Shown: piece by piece, positions 52,064 through 60,713 of the stretch | Layout: each line of letters opens with the position of its first letter | How positions within the stretch are numbered: the first letter of the stretch is position 1 | Assembly (NCBI RefSeq): GCF_003233655.1 | Contig: NZ_CP029831.1 | Coordinates: 189,501-253,500, forward strand | Direction: 5' to 3' | Source: Azospirillum ramasamyi | GTDB lineage: Bacteria; Pseudomonadota; Alphaproteobacteria; Azospirillales; Azospirillaceae | DNA length: 64,000 bases | Program-made: the position numbers and the translations under genes | Notes under the pieces: generated by a model | Seen by the model: the letters and a program-made list of their open reading frames with translations, nothing else | What the model was told of the DNA's origin: nothing | Databases searched by the model: none

Positions 52064-55000
52064 TCACGCCACCCCGCGAAGCTCCTCCGCGCCGCTCAAG
52101 TCCACGCTGACCAGCTGCGACACGCCGCGCTCCACCATGGTCACGCCGAACAGGCGGTCGACGCGCGCCATGGTCAGGCGGTGGTGGGTGATGATGAGGA
52201 AACGGGTGTCGCCTTCGCGGGCGATGTCCTCCACCAGATCGCAGAAGCGCCCGACATTCGCCTCGTCCAGCGGGGCGTCCACCTCGTCCAGCACGCAGAT
52301 CGGCGCCGGGTTCGACCGGAAGACGGCGAACAGCAGCGACAGCGCGGTCAAGGCCTGCTCGCCGCCCGACAGCAGCGAGAGCACCTGCAGCTTCTTGCCC
52401 GGCGGGCTGGCGTAGATCTCCAGTCCGGCGTTCAGCGGATCCTCGGCGTTGACCAGCTCCAGATAGGCCTTGCCGCCGCCGAACAGGCGGGTGAACAGCT
52501 CCTGGAAGTCGCGGTTGACCACGTCGAAGCTGGCGACCAGCCTTTCGCGCGCCTCGCGGTTCAGGCTGGAAATGCCCTGGCGCAGGCGGGCGATGGCCGC
52601 GGTCAAATCCTCGCGCTCGCCATGCAGGCTGGTGATCTGGGTTTCCAGTTCCTCCGCCTCGATCTCGGCGCGCAGGTTGACCGGCCCCATGTTCTCGCGC
52701 TCGCGCGTCAGCTTGTCGAGCCGGGCCTCCACCGCCGCCGCATCGGGCATCGGCTCCGCAGGGTCGAGGTCGGCGGCGGCGCGGGTATCCTCCGGCCGGC
52801 AGTCCAGCCGTTCGGCGATGCGCTCCGTCAGGGTGCGTTCCTGCTGGAGAGCGGCGGACACCGCGGCCTCGGCCCGCGCCCGCGCCTCGCGGCCGTCGGC
52901 CAGCGCCGCTTCGGCATCGCGCAGCGCCTTTTCGGTCTCCGCCAGCCGGGACTCGGCCTCTGCCAACCCATCGGCCGCAAGCTTGCGGTCGCGCTCCGCC
53001 ATGGCGATGCGGTCGAGCAAATCCTGGCGCTCCGCCGCGATCGCCGCGGGCCGCCCGGACAGCTGGGCGAGTTCGCCCTCGGCCTCGTCGGCGCGCTGGC
53101 GCAGTTCGGCCACCCGCCCCCCGGCCCCGGCGGAGCGGGTGTCCCACGACGCCGTTTCGGCCTCGATCGCCGCCAGACGCTGACGCCGGGCCTGGGCCTC
53201 GCGCGTCAGACGGTCGACGGCATTCTGCCGCTCGGCCAGCATGGCGCGGCGTTCGGCCAGTGCGGCACGCTGGTCGTTCACCCGTTCCCGGCCCTCGCGC
53301 GGGTCCGGCAGCGACTCCAGCAATTCCAGCACCTCGTCGCGCCGGGCGGCGGCCTCGCGCTCGTCGGCGGCAAGCCGCTCGACGGACTCCGCCAATGCCG
53401 CAAGGCGGGAGGACGCGGCGTCGGCCTCGCGCGCAAGCTTGGCGTGGCGGTCGCGGGCGGCGTTCAGCGTGGCAAAGCCTTCGCGCACGGCGTCGCGGGC
53501 GCGGCGGTCGGCCTGGGCAGCTTCCTCGACCGCCAGTTTCGCGGCGTCCAGAGTCTCGCGCGCCAGATCGACCCGTTCCTCGGCAATCTCCAGATCGCCC
53601 CGCAGTTCGGCCAGCCGGTTGCGCTGCTTCAGACGGATCGCCGCGGCGGTGGGGGCGCCGGCCTGAACGGTCAGCCCGTCCCAGCGCCACGCGCCGCCGT
53701 CACGGCTGACCAGCACCTGCCCCGGCGCCAGCGTCGCGGCCAAAGCCCCGGCGACGGCGGCATCGTCGACCACCCCGACATGGGCGAGAGCACGGGCGGC
53801 GGCGCGCGGCCCCTCCACGCGGCTCGACAGCGGCTCCACCCCGTCCGGCAGCGGCGCCACCGACCCATAGGCCGGCAGCGTGCGCCAATGCACCGGCGCT
53901 TCCTCGTCCAGCGGCGCGGTCAGCGCATCGCCGAGCGCGGCGGCCAGCGCCCCCTCATAGCCGGGCGACACCGCCACCGCGTCGACCAGCGGCGGAAACG
54001 GCCCGCCGGCTCCGGCCTCCAGCAATTCGGACAGCGCCCGTTCCTCGGCACGCAGCTTGGCGCGGGTGGAGTCGGCGGCGGACAGCGCCTCGCGGGCGCG
54101 GGATTGGGCCGGCTCGGCCTCGGCCTTCGCCTGTTCGGCCGCCTCGGCCGCCTCGCGCGCCTGTTCCAGCCGCTGTTCGGCGAGTTCCACCGCCAGTTCA
54201 GCATCCGACAGGTCGGCGCGGGCGGCGATCTCGGCCTCCAGTGCGGCGCGCTGGGCCTGCTGCTCGGCCAGCCGCTTGGCGAGGCCGGCGGCGCGGGATT
54301 CCAGTTCGGCGGCCTGACGCTGCGTGGCGGCGCGGCGGGCCTCGTCCGTGGCGACCGCCTCGGTCAGGCGGGTCAGCTCGCGGTCGAGGGCATCGACCTG
54401 CTCGCGCGCCTCGGCCAATGCGTCCGCCGCGGCTTCCTCCAGCATCTCCTCGTCGGACTGGGCGGCGATCAGGCGGTCGCGCTCGGCCATCAGCCGGGCC
54501 AGCGCCTCCCCGGCATCGGCGGCCAGCGCCTCCTCACGGCCGAGGTCGCCGGCAATCTGGCGCAGCCGGGCCTCCAAGGCACGCTGCTGGTCGGCGACGC
54601 GCTTCTCCTCGGCGTCGAGTTGTTCGCGGGCGATCACCAGCCGTTGCAGGGCGGCCGCCGCGCGCGCCTCGTCCTGGCGCTTCTCCGGCAGGCCGGCGGC
54701 GGCCTCCGTCCGGCGGGCGGCGAACTGGTTGACGGCGAGCATGCGGTCGCGCACCGCCGCCTCGGATGCCTCGAAGGCGGCATGGGCGCCGGCGCGCTCC
54801 TCCTGGGCGGCGATCCAGCGCAGGTGCCACAGCACGGCCTCCGCCTTGCGGATCTGGTCGGACAGGTTGCGGTAGCGGGATGCCTGCCGCGCCTGTTTCT
54901 TCAGACTTTGCAGCTGGGTATCCATCGCCCCGATCACGTCGTCGAGGCGGGTCAGGTTGGCTTCCGCCGCCTTCAGCCGCAGTTCGGCCTCGTGCCGGCG

Positions 55001-55525
55001 GGAATGCAGGCCGGTGATGCCGGCGGCTTCCTCCAGCAGGGCGCGGCGATCCTGCGGCTTGGCCGAGATGATCTGCGCGACCTTGCCCTGGCTGACCAGA
55101 GCCGGCGATCCCGCACCCGACGCGTTGTCGGCGAACAGCAGCTGGACGTCACGCGCCCTCACCAGCTTGCCGTTGATGCGGTAGTCGGAGCCGGAGCCGC
55201 GCTCGATCCGCCGGGTGATCTCCAGCTCGTCATGCTCGTTGAAACCGGCGGGCGCGGTGCGCGACCGGTTGTCCACCGCCAGCGTCACCTCGCCCAGATT
55301 ACGGGCCGGCCGGCTGGAGGTGCCGCCGAAGATGACGTCGTCCATGTCGCCGCCGCGCATGCGCTTGGCCGACGTTTCGCCCATCACCCATCGCAGCGCC
55401 TCCACCAGATTGGACTTGCCGCAACCGTTTGGACCGACGATCCCGGTCATGCCGGGTTCGATGACCAGTTCCGTGGAATCGACGAAAGACTTGAAACCCG
55501 ACAGGCGGAGACGCGTGAACTGCAC
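52064..55525 (-). CDS. smc: Chromosome segregation ATPase SMC
   Basis: The 1153-aa protein has the complete SMC architecture. The N-terminal ATPase half has Walker A GPNGCGKSN (about residue 32) and Q-loop region LVSQGKVAQI. Two long Ala/Glu/Arg-rich coiled coils flank a hinge at about 510-640 (PLVDAVAVSPGYEGALAAAL to VQAGAP). The C-terminal half has signature LSGGEQALTALSLL and Walker B PICVLDEVDAPLD. It dimerises and, with ScpA/ScpB (not in the window), organises and segregates the chromosome. The start is GTG 55523-55525, preceded by aaaggttcttctcca. A palindromic element lies just upstream. Confidence 0.97.
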   Translation of the reverse strand: MQFTRLRLSGFKSFVDSTELVIEPGMTGIVGPNGCGKSNLVEALRWVMGETSAKRMRGGDMDDVIFGGTSSRPARNLGEVTLAVDNRSRTAPAGFNEHDELEITRRIERGSGSDYRINGKLVRARDVQLLFADNASGAGSPALVSQGKVAQIISAKPQDRRALLEEAAGITGLHSRRHEAELRLKAAEANLTRLDDVIGAMDTQLQSLKKQARQASRYRNLSDQIRKAEAVLWHLRWIAAQEERAGAHAAFEASEAAVRDRMLAVNQFAARRTEAAAGLPEKRQDEARAAAALQRLVIAREQLDAEEKRVADQQRALEARLRQIAGDLGREEALAADAGEALARLMAERDRLIAAQSDEEMLEEAAADALAEAREQVDALDRELTRLTEAVATDEARRAATQRQAAELESRAAGLAKRLAEQQAQRAALEAEIAARADLSDAELAVELAEQRLEQAREAAEAAEQAKAEAEPAQSRAREALSAADSTRAKLRAEERALSELLEAGAGGPFPPLVDAVAVSPGYEGALAAALGDALTAPLDEEAPVHWRTLPAYGSVAPLPDGVEPLSSRVEGPRAAARALAHVGVVDDAAVAGALAATLAPGQVLVSRDGGAWRWDGLTVQAGAPTAAAIRLKQRNRLAELRGDLEIAEERVDLARETLDAAKLAVEEAAQADRRARDAVREGFATLNAARDRHAKLAREADAASSRLAALAESVERLAADEREAAARRDEVLELLESLPDPREGRERVNDQRAALAERRAMLAERQNAVDRLTREAQARRQRLAAIEAETASWDTRSAGAGGRVAELRQRADEAEGELAQLSGRPAAIAAERQDLLDRIAMAERDRKLAADGLAEAESRLAETEKALRDAEAALADGREARARAEAAVSAALQQERTLTERIAERLDCRPEDTRAAADLDPAEPMPDAAAVEARLDKLTRERENMGPVNLRAEIEAEELETQITSLHGEREDLTAAIARLRQGISSLNREARERLVASFDVVNRDFQELFTRLFGGGKAYLELVNAEDPLNAGLEIYASPPGKKLQVLSLLSGGEQALTALSLLFAVFRSNPAPICVLDEVDAPLDEANVGRFCDLVEDIAREGDTRFLIITHHRLTMARVDRLFGVTMVERGVSQLVSVDLSGAEELRGVA

Positions 55526-55584
55526 TGGAGAAGAACCTTTGGCGTACTGGGCTTTGATTAAGGTGCCGGCTCTGGAAAACTGCG

Positions 55585-55647
55585 GCCCCCTCCCCGACCC
55601 TCCCCGCTCTCGGCCAGCCGAGGGCAGGGGTGGGTCAGGGAGGGGGC
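55585..55647. repeat. 63-bp imperfect G/C palindrome between dsbA-like and smc genes
   Basis: The 19-nt arm 55585-55603 (GCCCCCTCCCCGACCCTCC) matches the reverse complement of 55629-55647 with two mismatches. The centre holds a nested CTCGG / CCGAG stem. It lies 29 nt downstream of the dsbA-like stop and 60 nt upstream of the smc start. The form is that of dispersed intergenic palindromes in high-GC alphaproteobacteria and may also end dsbA transcription. Confidence 0.6.
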
Positions 55648-55675
55648 ATTACCGATGCGGATCCTGCAAGCCGGC

Positions 55676-56323
55676 TTAGTTCAGCAGCTTGTCGATTTCC
55701 TTCGCGAAGGTCTCGAACGACTGGGCGCCTTCGATGCGGGCCTTGCCGTCGTTGAGGATGAAGGTGGGGGTGGCCTCGATCTTATACTGGTTCTGGCCGG
55801 TCAGGCGGGTGTTCAGGATGGCGTCGGCCAGGTCCTTGTTGGCGAGGCAGGCGTCGATGGTCTCCTGGCTCATCCCGGCCAGCTTGCCGTACTGCGACAG
55901 CGCCTTGGTCGGATCGGAGGAGCGGCTCCAGTTCGACTGGCTCTTGAACAGCACGTCGGTCAGCGGGAAATACCGCTCGGGCGGGGCGCAGTGGGCCAGC
56001 ATGGCGGCGCTGAGCGCGGCCTGATCGAAGGGGAAGTCGCGGAAGACCAGCTTGGCCTTGCCGGTGTCGATGTAGGCCTCCTTGATCTTCGGCAGCACGT
56101 TGATGTGGAAATTGGCGCAGTGCGAGCAGGTCATCGACGAATAGTCGAGGATCGTCACCGGCGCATTCGGATCGCCCAGCACGCGGTCGACCATCATCTC
56201 CGAAACCGGCGGCAGGGTGGCCGCGGCCTGTGCGGCCGTGGACGCCGCGGTCATGGCGGTGCCGAACGCGGCGGTGAAGCCGATGGCCAGGAGGCCGGCG
56301 ATTCCCAGGATTTTGCGGTTCAC
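55676..56323 (-). CDS. DsbA-like periplasmic thiol-disulfide oxidoreductase
   Basis: The 215-aa protein has a signal peptide (ILGIAGLLAIGFTAAFGTAM, then a cleavable AQA-type region). The DsbA-type thioredoxin fold with helical insert has active site CSHC in MTCSHCANFH (about residue 65) and a cis-Pro loop EATPTFILND near the C-terminus. The VLGDPNAPVTILDYSS lead-in is typical of the alphaproteobacterial DsbA/Com1 group (DSBA_oxidoreductase), about 215-250 aa. It would oxidise or isomerise cysteine pairs in exported proteins. It lies between dciA and smc on the same strand. Confidence 0.93.
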   Translation of the reverse strand: MNRKILGIAGLLAIGFTAAFGTAMTAASTAAQAAATLPPVSEMMVDRVLGDPNAPVTILDYSSMTCSHCANFHINVLPKIKEAYIDTGKAKLVFRDFPFDQAALSAAMLAHCAPPERYFPLTDVLFKSQSNWSRSSDPTKALSQYGKLAGMSQETIDACLANKDLADAILNTRLTGQNQYKIEATPTFILNDGKARIEGAQSFETFAKEIDKLLN

Positions 56324-56389
56324 TTTGCCCTCGTTCCTACCAGATGTTGACGTATAGACAATGACGCCCCGATGCGTCCAGCAAGCCGG

Positions 56390-56863
56390 CTAGCGCGCCG
56401 CACGTTTCGGCCGGGCCATCAGCGAGCGGCCGAAACGTTCAAGGGTGGCGCGCAGCTCCTCGTCCTCGACCTCAGCGGTGGTGGCGGTGATGCCGATCTC
56501 CTCGTCCATGGTCAGGGCGCGCGGGCGCACCACCGGGGAGGGAGTGGACGGCAGGGCGGCGTGGATCAGCTTGATCTTCGCCACGGCGCGATAGCCGAAG
56601 AAACTGTTGATGCGCTCGATGATCTGCGGTTCCAGATGCTGCAGCTCCAGCGCGATGGCGCCCATGGCGCGGATATGCAGCGTCGCCTCCTCGCGCTTGC
56701 CGCGGGGAAAGCTGAGCTTGTCGGGGGCGGTGCGCAGCGACAGCTGATGGCCGACGATGGACGGCCAGTCGGTGATCAGCGCGCCGAAGGCAAGTCCGCG
56801 CTTGCCCAGCACCTTGCCGGCGACCTCCGGAACGGATTGGCCGATGCGACGCGGTCCGTTCAT
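56390..56863 (-). CDS. dciA: DciA-family protein (DUF721), replicative helicase loader-like
   Basis: The 157-aa protein has the DUF721 landmarks FGALITDWPSIVGHQLSLRT, ATLHIRAMGAIALELQH and INSFFGYRAVAKIKL. DciA loads or activates DnaB in bacteria lacking DnaC. The C-terminal ~50 residues are variable and charged, as expected for the family. It is divergent from mutY and lies 66 nt upstream of the dsbA-like gene on the same strand. Confidence 0.88.
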   Translation of the reverse strand: MNGPRRIGQSVPEVAGKVLGKRGLAFGALITDWPSIVGHQLSLRTAPDKLSFPRGKREEATLHIRAMGAIALELQHLEPQIIERINSFFGYRAVAKIKLIHAALPSTPSPVVRPRALTMDEEIGITATTAEVEDEELRATLERFGRSLMARPKRAAR

Positions 56864-57023
56864 GCTCTGCGATCACTCCTGTGCGGCCCCGGTCCGGGAA
56901 CCGGTTCCGGTTCATGTGGGATGGCGGCACCCTAGCGCAAGCGTAGGCCGATGCCCAGCATCCGGCCGGGGCTATGGCCATCTCCCTTCCCCAGACGCTC
57001 CAGTCCCTCTATTTCTTCCCATC

Positions 57024-58082
57024 ATGATACCGAATTCGATCGAGGCCGCCCGGCGGCTGCTGTCCTGGTACGACCGCCACCGCCGCGACCTGCCCTGGCG
57101 CGCCAGGCCGGGGGAAACCGCCGATCCCTACCGGGTCTGGCTGTCGGAGATCATGCTGCAGCAGACCACCGTGCCCGCCGCAGCCCCCTATTACCGCAGC
57201 TTCACCGAACGCTGGCCGACCGTGCGCGATCTGGCCGACGCGCCGCTGGACGACGTGCTGGTGGCCTGGGCGGGGCTCGGCTACTACGCGCGCGCCCGCA
57301 ACCTGCACAAATGCGCCCGCGTGGTGGCCGACCTGCATGGCGGGCGGTTTCCCGGCGACGAGGCGGCATTGCTGGAGTTGCCGGGCATCGGCGCCTATAC
57401 CGCCGCCGCCATCACGGCCATCGCCTTCGGCCGCAAGGCCACCGTGGTGGACGGCAATGTGGAGCGGGTGATCGCCCGCATCTTCGCGGTGGAGGAGCCG
57501 CTGCCCAACGCCAAGCCCGCCCTGCGCCGGCTGGCGGCCACCCTGACGCCGGATTTCCGTCCCGGCGACTATGCCCAGGCGATGATGGATCTGGGCGCCA
57601 CCATCTGCACCCCGCGCAAGCCGAAATGCATGCTGTGCCCCTGGGCGGATTTTTGCGAGGCGCGCGCCGCCGGCATCGCCGAAAGCCTGCCGCGCAAGGC
57701 GGCCAAGAGCGAGAAGCCGACCCGGCGCGGCGTCGCCTATTGGCTGCTGAACCCCGAGGGCGCCGTCCTGCTGCGCCGCCGGGCGGAGGAAGGGCTGCTG
57801 GGCGGCATGGCGGAGGTGCCGTCGACCGCCTGGGGACCGGAACCGCCGGGCGAGGCCGCGGTCGCGGCGCAACAGCCCCTGCCCGCGCGCTGGCGCCGGC
57901 TGCCGGGACTGGTCCGCCATACATTCACCCATTTTCACCTTGAGCTTGAGGTGGTCGCCGCCCAGGCCGGTCCGGACTGGCAGCGGGCCGACGGGAATTG
58001 GGTGCCGGTGGACCGCCTGGGCGATCAGGCGTTGCCGTCGGTGATGGTCAAGGTGGTGCGCCTCGCGCTTGCCAATGCGTGA
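57024..58082 (+). CDS. mutY: Adenine DNA glycosylase MutY
   Basis: The 352-aa protein has the MutY N-terminus (LLSWYDRHRRDLPWR) and WLSEIMLQQTTVPAAAPYY. The helix-hairpin-helix LPGIGAYTAAAITAIAFG is followed by the catalytic Asp region VVDGNVERVIAR. The 4Fe-4S cluster motif CX6CX2CX5C is intact (C-TPRKPK-C-ML-C-PWADF-C). The C-terminal Nudix-like 8-oxoG recognition domain contains LLGGMAEVPSTAWG and HTFTHFHLEL. It removes adenine mispaired with 8-oxoguanine. ATG 57024 gives the family start; the upstream extension to 56757 is antisense to dciA. The divergent gap 56864-57023 must hold both promoters. Confidence 0.96.
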   Translation: MIPNSIEAARRLLSWYDRHRRDLPWRARPGETADPYRVWLSEIMLQQTTVPAAAPYYRSFTERWPTVRDLADAPLDDVLVAWAGLGYYARARNLHKCARVVADLHGGRFPGDEAALLELPGIGAYTAAAITAIAFGRKATVVDGNVERVIARIFAVEEPLPNAKPALRRLAATLTPDFRPGDYAQAMMDLGATICTPRKPKCMLCPWADFCEARAAGIAESLPRKAAKSEKPTRRGVAYWLLNPEGAVLLRRRAEEGLLGGMAEVPSTAWGPEPPGEAAVAAQQPLPARWRRLPGLVRHTFTHFHLELEVVAAQAGPDWQRADGNWVPVDRLGDQALPSVMVKVVRLALANA

Positions 58083-58120
58083 CGGGCCGCCCGCCTGTCC
58101 GACCGGGTGATGGAGTGCCC

Positions 58121-58840
58121 ATGGGAATGCCGCGTGCCGTGACGGCCGTTCTGTTCGTCCTCCTGGCCCTGACCGGGCTTGCGAAGGCGGACCCGCCGGG
58201 CAAGGGGGAATGGGCGGGCGTGGCGCTGGTGCTGGCGCTCGACGGGTCGGCCTCCATCACGACCGGCGATCTTGAATTCCAGCTTCAGGGCCATGCCGCC
58301 GCCTTCCGCGACCCGGCGGTGGCGGATGCGCTGTCCTCGGCCAGGGCGCGGGTGACTCTGGCTGCCTATTCGGGCCCGAACAGCCTGAAGGTGCTGATCC
58401 CCTGGACGACTCTGAACAAGCCGGAGGATGCCGGCCATTTCGCCGACCGCATCGACGCCCTGCCCCGCGGCTTCCAGGGCGACTCGACGGCCATCGGCAG
58501 CGCCTTACTGGAGGCGGCGAAGCTGTTCGACCGCGGCGGCAAGGCACCGCGGCAGGTGATCGATCTGGTCTCCAACGGCTTTTCCAACGCCGGAATCGAC
58601 CCGGCCGAGGCCCGCGACCGGGTGACGAGGCGGGGAATCATCGTCAACGGCCTCGCCATACTCGACGAATTCTCCTGGCTGGAGGAGTATTTCGAGGAGA
58701 GTGTGATCGGCGGTCCGGGAAGCTTCGTGAAAAGCGCCATGGACAAGGACAGCTTCGTCGCCGCGTTGCGGCAGAAGCTGATCCTTGAAATGGTATCCCT
58801 GCCCGATCACATGCCACGCCCAAGCGCCGCCACTCCCTAG
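58121..58840 (+). CDS. DUF1194 protein, von Willebrand factor A-like, exported
   Basis: The 239-aa protein has a signal peptide (VTAVLFVLLALTGLAKA, then DPPGK). A vWA-like domain follows with MIDAS-like LALDGSASI, then GDSTAIGSALLEAAKLF, DLVSNGFSN and a C-terminal EYFEESVIGGPGSFV. This matches DUF1194, an exported vWA family of unknown role common in alphaproteobacteria. Start ATG 58121 has tggag 6 nt upstream; ATG 58127 is an alternative. It is 38 nt downstream of mutY and 31 nt upstream of the next gene, so probably in one transcript. Confidence 0.87.
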   Translation: MGMPRAVTAVLFVLLALTGLAKADPPGKGEWAGVALVLALDGSASITTGDLEFQLQGHAAAFRDPAVADALSSARARVTLAAYSGPNSLKVLIPWTTLNKPEDAGHFADRIDALPRGFQGDSTAIGSALLEAAKLFDRGGKAPRQVIDLVSNGFSNAGIDPAEARDRVTRRGIIVNGLAILDEFSWLEEYFEESVIGGPGSFVKSAMDKDSFVAALRQKLILEMVSLPDHMPRPSAATP

Positions 58841-58857
58841 GCGGCCGATAAGACTCC

Positions 58858-58863
58858 GAGGAG
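58858..58863 (+). promoter_or_regulatory. Ribosome-binding site fixing a GTG start for the DAO-type oxidoreductase
   Basis: GAGGAG is followed after 8 nt by GTG 58872, which begins the sequence leading directly into the FAD-binding beta strand. The longer frame from 58785 overlaps the previous gene by 56 nt and adds residues unlike the family. Confidence 0.65.
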
Positions 58864-58871
58864 CGGAACAG

Positions 58872-60014
58872 GTGGAAAGCGTCGATTTTCTGGTGGTCGG
58901 GGCCGGCATCGCCGGCGCGTCGGCGGCCTATGAGCTGGCCGCGCAGGGCCGGGTGGTGGTTCTGGAGCGCGAATCGCAGCCGGGCTATCACTCCACCGGC
59001 CGGTCCGCGGCGCTCTATACCCAGACCTACGGCCCGGCGCCGATCCGCGCACTGACGGTGGCGAGCTGGGATTTCTACACCAACCCGCCTGCCGGCTTCG
59101 CCGAACACGACATGCTGACGCCCCGCGGCGCGCTGATCATCGGCGGCGGCGACCAGATCGACCGGCTGGATGCGGAGTATGAGCAGGGCCGCCGCCTGAC
59201 GCCGTCGGTCGAACGTTACGACCGTGGCCAGGTCCTGGCCCGGGCACCCTTCCTGCGACCGGACTATGTGGCCGGCGGCGGCGTGTGGGAACCCGATGCC
59301 CGCGACATCGATGTCCACGCCCTGCATCAGGGCTATCTGCGCGGACTGAAGGCGCGCGGCGGCCGGGTGGTGACCGATGCCGAAGTGCGAGCGCTCGCTC
59401 GCCGCGACGGCCTGTGGGTGGCGGAGACCAGCGCCGGAACCTTCGCCGCGCCGGTGGTGGTGAACGCCGCCGGGGCCTGGGCCGACAAACTGGCGAAGCT
59501 GGCCGGAGTCGCGACGGTCGGGCTGGTGCCGAAGCGGCGCACCGCCATCACCTTCGATCCGGTATTCGAGGATCCGGCCGACAAGGACGGGCTGGACGGC
59601 TGGCCGATGGTGTCGGAAGTGGCCGAGACCTTCTACGTCAAGCCCGATGCCGGCCGCCTCATGGCCTCGCCCGCCGATCAGACCCCGGTCGAGCCCTGCG
59701 ACGTACAGCCTGAGGACATAGACGTCGCCCTGACGGTGGATCGGCTGGAACAAGCCTCGCGCTTCACTGTTCGGAGATTGGCCCACCGTTGGGCGGGGCT
59801 GCGCAGCTTCGTGGCGGACAAGGTTCCGGTCGTGGGGTTCGCGCCCGATGCGGAAGGGTTCTTCTGGCTGGCCGGCCAGGGCGGCTACGGCATTCAGACC
59901 GCACCGGCCATGGGACGGGTGGCGGCCGGACTCGCCACCGGCCGGGGTCTGCCGGAGGATGTACGGACATTGGGCGTCGCCGAGACCGACCTGTCGCCGG
60001 CCCGGCTGCGGTAA
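58872..60014 (+). CDS. DAO-family FAD-dependent oxidoreductase
   Basis: The 380-aa protein starts VESVDFLVVGAGIAGASAAY, a GxGxxG dinucleotide-binding motif at residue ~12. VVLERESQPGYHSTGRSAAL, DIDVHALHQGYLRGL, VVVNAAGAWADKLAKLAGV and a C-terminal FWLAGQGGYGIQTAPAMGR follow. It belongs to the glycine oxidase / D-amino-acid dehydrogenase-like group (DadA/SoxB/ThiO relatives); the substrate cannot be told from sequence. There is no signal peptide or membrane segment. GTG 58872 is the chosen start. It is followed 27 nt later by a lipoprotein gene. Confidence 0.9.
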   Translation: MESVDFLVVGAGIAGASAAYELAAQGRVVVLERESQPGYHSTGRSAALYTQTYGPAPIRALTVASWDFYTNPPAGFAEHDMLTPRGALIIGGGDQIDRLDAEYEQGRRLTPSVERYDRGQVLARAPFLRPDYVAGGGVWEPDARDIDVHALHQGYLRGLKARGGRVVTDAEVRALARRDGLWVAETSAGTFAAPVVVNAAGAWADKLAKLAGVATVGLVPKRRTAITFDPVFEDPADKDGLDGWPMVSEVAETFYVKPDAGRLMASPADQTPVEPCDVQPEDIDVALTVDRLEQASRFTVRRLAHRWAGLRSFVADKVPVVGFAPDAEGFFWLAGQGGYGIQTAPAMGRVAAGLATGRGLPEDVRTLGVAETDLSPARLR

Positions 60015-60041
60015 ACGACTGCGGAACCGGGGAGGCGTGTG

Positions 60042-60557
60042 ATGGCAGTGCGTCGGGTCGTGAAAAGCGGGCGCGCCCGCCGCCTGTTGTCCGTGGCATC
60101 TCTGGGCATCGCCGGGGCTTTGGCCGGCTGCGCCAACCAGGCGGCGGACGAGGCGCTGCTGGCGCAGACCGCGCTGGTCGGCATGTCGAAGGAAACCCTG
60201 CTGTCCTGCGCCGGCGTGCCGCAGCGTCAGGCGACGGTCGGCAACCAGGAGTTCTTCACCTACCGCAGTTCCCGCATCGTGTCCTACCCCAGCCCGCCGC
60301 CGCTGGGGTATTACGATACCTGGGGGTGGCCCGGTTACGGCTGGGGATGGCCAGGTTACGGCTATGGCTGGCCGGCTTATGGTTATGAAGTCAACAGCTA
60401 CGACTGCGAAGCAACCTTCAGTTTGAAAAACGGAGTGGTCGAGCGCGTGGTGTATGGCGGCACATCGGGTGGGTCGGCACGACTTGGCCAATGCTATGCC
60501 ATCGTCCAGAACTGCATGGCGCTGGTTCCACAGCAGACGATCAGACCAAGCCCTTGA
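60042..60557 (+). CDS. Small putative outer-membrane lipoprotein with Gly/Trp/Tyr repeat
   Basis: The 171-aa protein begins MAVRRVVKSGRARRLLSV and has a lipoprotein signal (LGIAGALAGC, Cys at about 30). An SmpA/OmlA-like segment follows (LVGMSKETLLSCAGVPQRQ, FFTYRSS). Residues ~85-115 are a low-complexity GWPGYGWGWPGYGYGW repeat, then EVNSYDCEATFSLKNGVVERV. Two Cys after the repeat may pair. The SmpA-like segment suggests a periplasm-facing envelope protein; the repeat's function is unknown. Start ATG 60042 follows ggggaggcgtgtg; GTG 60039 is an adjacent alternative. Confidence 0.8.
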   Translation: MAVRRVVKSGRARRLLSVASLGIAGALAGCANQAADEALLAQTALVGMSKETLLSCAGVPQRQATVGNQEFFTYRSSRIVSYPSPPPLGYYDTWGWPGYGWGWPGYGYGWPAYGYEVNSYDCEATFSLKNGVVERVVYGGTSGGSARLGQCYAIVQNCMALVPQQTIRPSP

Positions 60558-60713
60558 TTTCCTTGTCCATGCGACAACTCGTCACTGTTGCATAGCTGCT
60601 GCAGAAGGAGAGGAAGGGTTGTAGCCCCTCTAGTACCCGTACTCAGTGTCTGGTAATAGCTCCATTGGCTGATGCCACAGAACAGCAACAACGCATTGCC
60701 TGGAGCAGACCCC

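Noticed and set aside
52181..55561. 1126-codon plus-strand open frame over smc
   Set aside because: It is antisense to a full-length SMC with all ATPase motifs and has low-complexity composition.
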